Positions 47,904 through 53,074 of a stretch of 53,074 bases of DNA are shown here, in pieces. Every line of letters begins with the position of its first letter. Positions within the stretch are counted from its first letter, which is position 1. The stretch spans positions 1 to 53,074 of the forward strand of contig NZ_MVOC01000060.1 in assembly GCF_002043095.1 (NCBI RefSeq). The letters are read 5' to 3'. Origin of the DNA: Mycobacterium sp. AT1. GTDB taxonomy: Bacteria; Actinomycetota; Actinomycetes; Mycobacteriales; Mycobacteriaceae. The notes under the pieces were generated by a model that was not told where the DNA came from, did not search any database, and saw only the letters and a program-made list of their open reading frames with translations. The translations under genes and the position numbers were made by a program.

Positions 47904-48353
47904 CTAACCGGCGTCGACGGTGTTCGCCTCGATGGACGTCTGCTTTCCGCCCTGGGCGATCTGCACCTTGCGCGGCTTCGCCCTTTCCGCAATGGGAATG
48001 GTCACGTTCAGCACGCCGTTCTCGTAGGTCGCGCTGATCGCGGAGGCGTCGACCCCATCACCAAGGGACAGCTGCCTGCGGTAGGTGCCGAAGAACCTCT
48101 CGTTGGTCAGCCACTGGACGGAGTCCTCGCTGCGAGCGGTCCGGTGCGCGGAAATCGTCAGCGTGCCGGCGTCGACGTCGATGTCCACCGATCCCGGGTC
48201 GACGCCCGGCAGATCGGCGGTCAGCAGATAGTGGTCGTCGACCTTGCAGAGGTCCATCGGCATGAACCGGGGACTGCGGTTCGACCCGGACTGGCCGTTG
48301 AGCAGACCGCGGGTCAACAGGTCGAGGTCACCGAACGGATCAAAACGAAGCAC
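47904..48353 (-). CDS. Small heat-shock protein (Hsp20/alpha-crystallin family)
   Basis: This is a 149-aa holdase chaperone that binds unfolding proteins. The N-terminal arm (VLRFDPFGDLDLLTRGLLNGQSG) precedes the alpha-crystallin domain (about 38-130: MDLCKVDDHYLLTADLPGVDPGSVDIDVDAGTLTIS; later GVLNVTIPIAE, the usual A-x-x-x-N-G-V-L signature). A short C-terminal tail follows. The GTG at 48353 has a strong GGAGG site (48366-48362 on this strand). The upstream region carries a CIRCE element across the promoter, so control by HrcA is likely. Confidence 0.92.
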   Translation of the reverse strand: MLRFDPFGDLDLLTRGLLNGQSGSNRSPRFMPMDLCKVDDHYLLTADLPGVDPGSVDIDVDAGTLTISAHRTARSEDSVQWLTNERFFGTYRRQLSLGDGVDASAISATYENGVLNVTIPIAERAKPRKVQIAQGGKQTSIEANTVDAG

Positions 48354-48381
48354 AGCAATCCACCTCCCTTGTCTACTCGAT

Positions 48382-48400
48382 GCCCGCCACCTCGGCGGGC
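48382..48400 (-). other. Hairpin in the hsp20 5' leader
   Basis: On the transcript the sequence is GCCCGCC, 5-nt loop, GGCGGGC, a perfect 7-bp GC stem. It ends about 15 nt before the ribosome-binding site. It does not pair with the site itself, so a thermometer role would need a different fold; stabilising the message is another option. Confidence 0.45.
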
Positions 48401-48425
48401 TGTCAATCACTGTGCGACTCCCAAA

Positions 48426-48452
48426 TTAGCACTCGACGGGTGAGAGTGCCAA
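48426..48452. promoter_or_regulatory. CIRCE element overlapping the hsp20 promoter
   Basis: TTAGCACTC-N9-GAGTGCCAA differs from the HrcA consensus (TTAGCACTC-N9-GAGTGCTAA) at one base. On the minus strand its arms supply a -35 (TTGGCA) and a -10 (TAATTT) 18 nt apart, so bound HrcA would directly cover the promoter. The resulting leader is about 70 nt. Confidence 0.85.
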
Positions 48453-48489
48453 GAAGTTTCTGGAAGATTCTTGCGCTGACTTTTCACCA

Positions 48490-48509
48490 GTGTTGGACTG
48501 CGGCAACAC
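48490..48509 (-). terminator. Hairpin after the HxlR gene
   Basis: GTGTTG, 8 nt, CAACAC, starting 10 nt after the HxlR stop. No T-tract follows; it may be a weak terminator that separates the carotenoid-oxygenase operon from hsp20. Confidence 0.35.
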
Positions 48510-48518
48510 CTTCGGACT

Positions 48519-49409
48519 TCAGTGCCGATCCTCCACGTCGGCGCCGCGCAGTGCCCCGGCGCACTGGTCGCAGCTGAGCACGGCCTCGAACGCGTCGCCG
48601 CACGACTGATGCCGCAGCAGGACGGCTGGCCCCTCGGGTGCGGCGAACCATCGTTGCGCCCACTGCAGGGCGGTGATCAGAATCGGAAACGCGGCCCGAC
48701 CCTTCTCGGTGAGGGCGTAGCGCCCGCCGACGGCATCCAGAACGCCACCCGCTGTGAGGCTCTGCAGCCGGTCGGTCAGCGAGCCAGGGGGAGCGCCGAG
48801 CTGGCCGGCGAAGTCGTTGAACCGGGTGGTGCCGACGAACGCGGCGACCAGAAGGGCGAACGCCCAGCGGTTGCCGAGGATGGTCATGGTCTCCGGGAAC
48901 AGTCCCGCCCGCCCGGCCGCCTCGGACGTCGCCCGGCGCCGCGTCGACTCGGCGGGCATCGACCGTTTCCACGATCCGCTCGGACCCCACTCAACGGTCA
49001 ACTCCTTCTCCGTGACCACCTGGTCGCACGCCCGGCAGGTGACCTGCGGGGCGAACTCGGCGTCACAGCTGAGGTGGTGCATCGTGGGCAACCGCTCGGC
49101 GTGGTCGGGAACCCAGCGGCGTTCCCACTCCCAGATCGCCGTCAGCACCGGCCACAATGACCTGCCCTTTGGCGTCAGCACGTACTCGTACCGGGGTGGT
49201 CGTTGGTGATAGATGGTGCGCTCCAGCAGGCCGTCGGCCGTCAGTGCCGTCAGCCGCTTCGTGAGAACGGCGTGCGAAATCGGAAGGCGGGCAGCGAATT
49301 CGCCGTAGCGAGTCGCCCCGAGCAATGACTGTTGGACGAGTAGCAGCGTCCACTCGTCGCCGAGCACGCCCAGCATCCGCCCGACGGCGTTGACGCCTCC
49401 CGGCTCCAC
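48519..49409 (-). CDS. Duplicated HxlR-domain regulator with two CxxC motifs
   Basis: This 296-aa protein is made of two HxlR winged-helix domains (about 1-90 and 150-240). The first reads LGDEWTLLLVQQSLLGATRYGEFAARLPISHAVLTKRL and the second LGNRWAFALLVAAFVGTTRFNDFAGQLGAPPGSLTDRL (quoted as landmarks). Each domain is followed by a matching Cys motif: C-x8-C-x2-C in SCDAEFAPQVTCRACDQ and again in SCGDAFEAVLSCDQCAG, with a His a few residues before. Single-domain HxlR proteins sense aldehydes or redox stress through Cys and act as dimers; here one chain may form the dimer. The GTG start overlaps the oxygenase stop by 1 base, so it closes that operon. Confidence 0.87.
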   Translation of the reverse strand: MEPGGVNAVGRMLGVLGDEWTLLLVQQSLLGATRYGEFAARLPISHAVLTKRLTALTADGLLERTIYHQRPPRYEYVLTPKGRSLWPVLTAIWEWERRWVPDHAERLPTMHHLSCDAEFAPQVTCRACDQVVTEKELTVEWGPSGSWKRSMPAESTRRRATSEAAGRAGLFPETMTILGNRWAFALLVAAFVGTTRFNDFAGQLGAPPGSLTDRLQSLTAGGVLDAVGGRYALTEKGRAAFPILITALQWAQRWFAAPEGPAVLLRHQSCGDAFEAVLSCDQCAGALRGADVEDRH

Positions 49410-50926
49410 TACAGGCCGATCGCCTCTGCGGCGGTGTCGGTCTGTTGCCAGCGGCGCAGCTCGGCCCCCGCGGCCCACGTCGAGTGCGTTCCGCTCGAAA
49501 CACGTTCCGGCAGAGCCAGTTTGCACACCGGCCCGTCGCCAACCCTGGCGGCGTCGAACACCAGGCAGTACGAGGCGTCGGCGTTCATGTCGGTGGTGAT
49601 GGTGACGAGGTAACCGTCGTCCTCGCTGGTGCTTCCGACTCGGGGCGCCATCGCCGTCTCGCTGCCGTAGACCCCGTCGGCGAAGGCGTAGCGTTCCTCG
49701 GAGCCGGTCTGCAGGTCGTGCTTGACGAGGCCGTCGAACAGGAACCAGCCGGGCTTGCCCGTTGCGGCGTAGGCATAGCGGTACTTCCCGCCGGCGTACC
49801 CGGGGTTGATCATCCCGAACTCGGTGATGGAGTCCGACAACTGCTCTTCTCGCACCCCGCCGGTGACCAGGTTGAACCGCCAACGATGCAGCCGCGCCTG
49901 CATGCGGTCCAGCGCGAGGAAGCGGAAGGCGCGTTGCCACTTGTCGCCGAGCCCGTTGTCGCTCGGCTCCGGATCCCCTTGGTAGAACCCGTCTAGGACG
50001 ATCTCGTCGCCGTCCTCGTAGGCATTGGTGAAGTGCAGGACGTAGGTCGGGTCGGCCTCGAACCACTGAATCTGCGAGGTCTGGCCGCGCCGGGGGATGA
50101 CGGCGAACCGGGACGGCATGTCGCGGTGGAAGCGTGCGACGTGAGCGTTGCGCTCCAGGTACTCGGGTGACCAGAACAGCGGAAAGTCGTTGAGAATGGC
50201 GTAGTTCTCGGTGAACGCCATGTCGTGTGGCAGCCGCGGACCGGGGAGCGGCACGTCGACGTAGTGCACCAGTTCGTTGGCGGCGTCGACGACGCCGTAG
50301 TGCATGAACGGTTCCTGCTTGGAGTAGTTGAAGAACAAGAGCTCACCGGTCTTGTCGTCGGCCTTGGGGTGCGCGGACACGCCCCACTGGTGTGGAAACG
50401 CGCCGTTCCATTCCTGCTTGCCGAGGGTGGCACCGGTCAACGGGTCGACCCGGTACAGGTCGCCGCACTGGTAGAAGCTAGTCAGCGCGGTGCCGCGGTG
50501 CACGGTCACGTCGGTGCTCGACGCGTCCTTCATCAACGTCCTTGCGCCCCAGCCATAGTCGCGCTTGGCCAACCCGACCGGCTCGGCGATCCCTGGCCAC
50601 AGGGCACCGCCCGCCTCCTCTTCCTCGGCGAAGCCGTCGGTGCGGACGAACCTGTTGCGGTAGAACGCCTTTCCGTCGCGAAAGCCGACGACGTGCATCA
50701 TCCCGTCACCGTCGAAGGGGTGGTAGGCCTTCAGCGCGGGGTGCAGCGGGTTCTCGGTGTTGCGGAGGTAGACGCCGTCGAGGTCGCGCGGAAGCTCACC
50801 GTCGACGACGGTCAGGTCGTCGGCGTCCCACTCGGTCGACTGCGGTCGCCACGGACCGGTGCGATACGGATGGTCGTCGTCGTCGGGCAGCGTGGAGAGG
50901 AACTTGCCGACCACTTCTACGTTCAT
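49409..50926 (-). CDS. Carotenoid cleavage oxygenase (RPE65 family)
   Basis: This is a 505-aa non-heme iron dioxygenase with a seven-bladed propeller. The four Fe-ligand His are in place: His186 (SAHPKADDKTG), His234 (LPHDMAFT), His298 (VLHFTNAYEDG) and His481 (SGTHSTW). GELPRDLDGVYLRNTENP opens the fold. Members split double bonds of carotenoids, apocarotenoids or stilbenes such as lignostilbene. No membrane-insertion patch or signal peptide is evident. It lies 24 nt after the thiolase gene and is followed by the HxlR regulator. Confidence 0.92.
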   Translation of the reverse strand: MNVEVVGKFLSTLPDDDDHPYRTGPWRPQSTEWDADDLTVVDGELPRDLDGVYLRNTENPLHPALKAYHPFDGDGMMHVVGFRDGKAFYRNRFVRTDGFAEEEEAGGALWPGIAEPVGLAKRDYGWGARTLMKDASSTDVTVHRGTALTSFYQCGDLYRVDPLTGATLGKQEWNGAFPHQWGVSAHPKADDKTGELLFFNYSKQEPFMHYGVVDAANELVHYVDVPLPGPRLPHDMAFTENYAILNDFPLFWSPEYLERNAHVARFHRDMPSRFAVIPRRGQTSQIQWFEADPTYVLHFTNAYEDGDEIVLDGFYQGDPEPSDNGLGDKWQRAFRFLALDRMQARLHRWRFNLVTGGVREEQLSDSITEFGMINPGYAGGKYRYAYAATGKPGWFLFDGLVKHDLQTGSEERYAFADGVYGSETAMAPRVGSTSEDDGYLVTITTDMNADASYCLVFDAARVGDGPVCKLALPERVSSGTHSTWAAGAELRRWQQTDTAAEAIGL

Positions 50927-50950
50927 TGCGTTACTCCTTGACCGCTGAGG

Positions 50951-52174
50951 TTAGATTGCCGGCACGCCGGCGACGACGAAACTGACTGTGGTGGCGGTGC
51001 TTCCGCCGAAGTTGAGGGTGCCAAAGGTGGATGCGCCGTCGACCTGGTAGTCGCCCGCGGTGCCACTGACCTGTTTGGCGGCGTCGAGGAGCATGCGCAC
51101 CCCCGACGCCCCGACCGGATGGCCGCCGCCGATGAGTCCGCCGCTGGGGTTGATCGGCAGCCGTCCGCCGATTTCGATTTCGCCGTTCTCGATGGCCTTC
51201 CAGGATTCCCCAGGCCCGGTTAGTCCGATGTGGTCGATGGCGAGGTATTCGCTGGGGGTGAAGCAGTCGTGCACCTCGATGCCGTCGAGATCGTCCAGGG
51301 TCACGTGCGCGCGGCCGAACGCGTCGAGCACGGCGTGACGGACGTGTGGCATGACGTAGGGGCCCTCGGCCGAGCGGTCGAGTTTCTGTTGCAGACCCAA
51401 GCCAACGGTGCGGTGCCCCCACCCGTCGATGCGCGCCAACGGCGTCACGTCGGGGTGGTCTCGCAAGAACCGGTCGGTGACGAGGACGACGCCGGAGCCG
51501 CCGTCGGTCATCTGGCTGCAGTCGAAACGACGAATCCGGCCCTCGACGACGGGGTTCGCGACGTCGTCGTCGGTCAGCGGGTTCGGCACCGTCCAGTCGC
51601 GGGTCTGCGCGTTCGGGTTGCGGCGGGCGTTGGCGAGGTTGATTGACGCAATGGCCCGGAGATGGACCTCGTCGACGCCGAAGCGGCGGTCGTACTCGTC
51701 GGCCACCTCGGAGAACGTCCAGGGCCACATGTACCGCGCGTCTTGCCCCTCTAATTCGGTCCAGGCGGCGGCGCCGAGGTACTGCGCGGCGGTGTCACCG
51801 GGCACGGTCTTCTCGAGCTCGACGCCGAGGACGAGGGCCGTCTCGTAGGCGCCGGAGCGCAGGTCCGCGATGGCGGCGAGCGCGGCGATGCTCCCGGACG
51901 CGCAGGCAGCCTCGTGGCGCGAGGACGGGGTGTCCCAGAGGCCGTCGACCACGGTGGCGGGCATGGCGCCGAGGTGGCCCTGAGCGGCGAACATCTCGCC
52001 GAACGCGTTGCCGACGTGGACGACGCCGACGTCGGCAGCGTCGATCTTGGCGGCGTGCAGCGTCGAGGTGACGACCTCGGCGGTCAGCCCGGCGAAGTCG
52101 ACGCCCTCGCGGGTGAGATTGCGGGCGAAGTCGCTCTGGTAGCCCCCGAGGATCCACACGTTCGCATCGGCCAT
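50951..52174 (-). CDS. Thiolase-family acyltransferase (SCP-x/acetyl-CoA acetyltransferase-like)
   Basis: This 407-aa protein carries the thiolase nucleophile in EAACASGS (Cys91) and the His motif INPSGGLIGGGHPVGASG (about 345-360). The C-terminal strand reads TFGTLNFGGSTATTVSFVV, where degradative thiolases have a second Cys (CxG); its place is taken by Asn/Phe-Gly-Gly, as in SCP2-type enzymes. Such proteins cleave or build beta-keto-acyl-CoA, including branched sterol side chains. The order thiolase - carotenoid oxygenase suggests breakdown of an unsaturated terpenoid or aromatic side chain. It is leaderless by -10 spacing. Confidence 0.88.
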   Translation of the reverse strand: MADANVWILGGYQSDFARNLTREGVDFAGLTAEVVTSTLHAAKIDAADVGVVHVGNAFGEMFAAQGHLGAMPATVVDGLWDTPSSRHEAACASGSIAALAAIADLRSGAYETALVLGVELEKTVPGDTAAQYLGAAAWTELEGQDARYMWPWTFSEVADEYDRRFGVDEVHLRAIASINLANARRNPNAQTRDWTVPNPLTDDDVANPVVEGRIRRFDCSQMTDGGSGVVLVTDRFLRDHPDVTPLARIDGWGHRTVGLGLQQKLDRSAEGPYVMPHVRHAVLDAFGRAHVTLDDLDGIEVHDCFTPSEYLAIDHIGLTGPGESWKAIENGEIEIGGRLPINPSGGLIGGGHPVGASGVRMLLDAAKQVSGTAGDYQVDGASTFGTLNFGGSTATTVSFVVAGVPAI

Positions 52175-52181
52175 GCACCGG

Positions 52182-52187
52182 ACGCTA
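52182..52187 (-). promoter_or_regulatory. -10 box for the thiolase operon
   Basis: On the minus strand TAGCGT is followed by 7 nt and the ATG at 52174, again a leaderless arrangement. Confidence 0.45.
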
Positions 52188-52272
52188 CTACAATTAGCAG
52201 AGTGACTCGGCGAATCGTTTAATCAAAACGGCCCCACCGGCTCTAGTCTGAACCGGTGAGACCTAGGTTTGA

Positions 52273-52290
52273 TTGAGTGTCGACACTCAA
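52273..52290. promoter_or_regulatory. Perfect 18-bp palindrome between the thiolase operon and the GAF-ANTAR gene
   Basis: TTGAGTGTCGACACTCAA is fully self-complementary. It lies 66 nt before the GAF-ANTAR start and 99 nt before the thiolase start. A second weaker dyad, CACCGG-N12-CCGGTG (52235-52258), lies between it and the thiolase gene. The form is typical of a TetR- or HxlR-type operator; the double HxlR protein of this operon is one candidate. Confidence 0.65.
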
Positions 52291-52355
52291 GCACACCTGC
52301 CTGAGCGCATTTCCCGTGCTCGGCGGTCACAAACGTGCTTGGCGACGGAGATAAC

Positions 52356-53051
52356 GTGCAAAATGCCATCATGAAGTTGCAGAACCACGACCTCGCCATG
52401 CGCATGGCGGAGTTGGCGCGGGTCACCGCGCTGCGGAAGGTCGACGACGTCCTCGCCGACGTCACCGCTACCGCCAAGGAACTGATCCCCGGCGTCGACT
52501 TCGCGGGCGTCCTACTCATCGGCAAGGCCGGCAGTTTCGAAACCCTCGCGCCGACCAGCGAGTTGATGTTCAAGCTCGACGAACTGCAGATGCGCCACAA
52601 CGAAGGTCCTTGCGTCGAGGCGGCGCTGGACGAGATCGTGGTCCGCACCGACGACTTCCGCGACGAGCCCCGGTTCCCGAACTACGCCCCGGAGGTCGTG
52701 AAGCTCGGCGTTCTCAGCGCGTTGTCGTTCAAGCTGTACACCGCCGATCGCACGGCGGGCGCCCTCAACTTGTTCGGGCACGAGCCCAAGCTGTGGGACA
52801 GCGAGGCGGAGTCCATCGGCATGATCCTCGCGGCGCACGCGGCGGCGGCGATCCTCGCGAGCCGGGAGGGCGAGCAGCTGCAGTCGGCGCTGTCCACGCG
52901 CGACCGGATCGGGCAGGCCAAGGGCATCATCATGGAGCGGTTCAAGATCGACGACGTGCGGGCGTTCTCGATGCTCCGCCAGCTGTCACAGGACACCAAC
53001 ACCAAGCTGCTCGACGTCGCCCAACGTGTGATCGACACCCGCGGGGAGTAG
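52356..53051 (+). CDS. GAF-ANTAR regulator (RNA-binding antiterminator type)
   Basis: This 231-aa protein has a GAF sensor domain (about 20-165: VDDVLADVTATAKELIPGVDFAGVLLI; NEGPCVEA; later LGVLSALSFKLYT and GALNLFG) joined to an ANTAR domain (about 170-228: STRDRIGQAKGIIMERFKIDD; AFSMLRQLSQDTNTKLLDVAQRVI). ANTAR domains bind paired RNA hairpins to prevent termination or control translation. The family is abundant in mycobacteria (Rv1626 is a relative). The GTG at 52356 has GGAG 6 nt upstream and is preferred over the GTG at 52335. Confidence 0.88.
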   Translation: MQNAIMKLQNHDLAMRMAELARVTALRKVDDVLADVTATAKELIPGVDFAGVLLIGKAGSFETLAPTSELMFKLDELQMRHNEGPCVEAALDEIVVRTDDFRDEPRFPNYAPEVVKLGVLSALSFKLYTADRTAGALNLFGHEPKLWDSEAESIGMILAAHAAAAILASREGEQLQSALSTRDRIGQAKGIIMERFKIDDVRAFSMLRQLSQDTNTKLLDVAQRVIDTRGE

Positions 53052-53074
53052 CGGACTAGTTGTTCTTCATGGGC

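Noticed and set aside
49412..50066. N-terminal extension of the HxlR frame through the carotenoid oxygenase gene
   Set aside because: That part is antisense-like Arg-rich sequence in another frame of a well-matched oxygenase; the GTG at 49409 starts the first HxlR domain.

Overview
The window is high-GC, densely packed DNA from an actinobacterium, almost certainly a rapid-growing mycobacterium (Mycolicibacterium type). Three things point there: protein matches to mycobacterial families (PrrA/PrrB, AccD3, EchA6, CtpE, GltA2, CitA); many GTG starts with ATGA/GTGA stop-start overlaps; and many genes that start 6-8 nt after a TANNNT -10 box (leaderless transcription). From memory of the M. tuberculosis gene order, two conserved blocks are recognisable: citA ... 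gltA2 ... DUF2630 / arfA position / prrB-prrA (about 0.4-13.2 kb; Rv0889c-Rv0903c region) and accD3 / echA6 / MBL hydrolase / beta-lactamase-like lipoprotein / ctpE / Rv0909-Rv0910-like pair (34.8-43.9 kb; Rv0904c-Rv0910). In M. tuberculosis prrA and accD3 are neighbours; here about 21.6 kb of accessory genes separate them.

Layout. 0-13.2 kb: a decayed maleylpyruvate-isomerase-type gene, citA, pdxH with an MFS exporter, two tandem TetR paralogues, gltA2, a DHA2 drug exporter with its own MarR regulator, an amidohydrolase, a DUF2630 protein, an FKBP isomerase, a short lipoprotein at the arfA position, and the PrrB/PrrA two-component system. 13.2-34.8 kb (accessory): a phospholipase-D-like enzyme with a split chromate transporter; an operon of three ABC half-exporters, one with a degenerate ATP site; a LysR / HisD-like dehydrogenase / nitrilase / NCS1 permease unit; a VOC-flavoprotein pair; a FAD monooxygenase with a divergent TetR and a clear double operator; and a MFS / signal-less substrate-binding-like protein / ornithine-cyclodeaminase-like unit next to a GntR regulator, with TTGTA..TACAA sites upstream of the transporter.

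34.8-43.9 kb: lipid and envelope core genes (accD3, echA6, two hydrolases, ctpE), a MarR / VOC pair with two near-identical operators, and the Rv0909/Rv0910-like pair. 43.9-53.1 kb: a K+ channel with RCK domains on both sides of its pore, a BKACE enzyme, a cupin, a membrane protein with an acetyltransferase, a small heat-shock protein whose promoter coincides with a CIRCE element, a thiolase / carotenoid-oxygenase / double-HxlR operon, and a GAF-ANTAR RNA-binding regulator.

No rRNA, tRNA, CRISPR array, insertion sequence or phage gene was seen. No stretch over 300 bases lacks a gene. The best candidates for undescribed biology are the LysR-HisD-like-nitrilase-NCS1 unit, the signal-less substrate-binding-like protein operon and the thiolase-carotenoid oxygenase-double HxlR operon.
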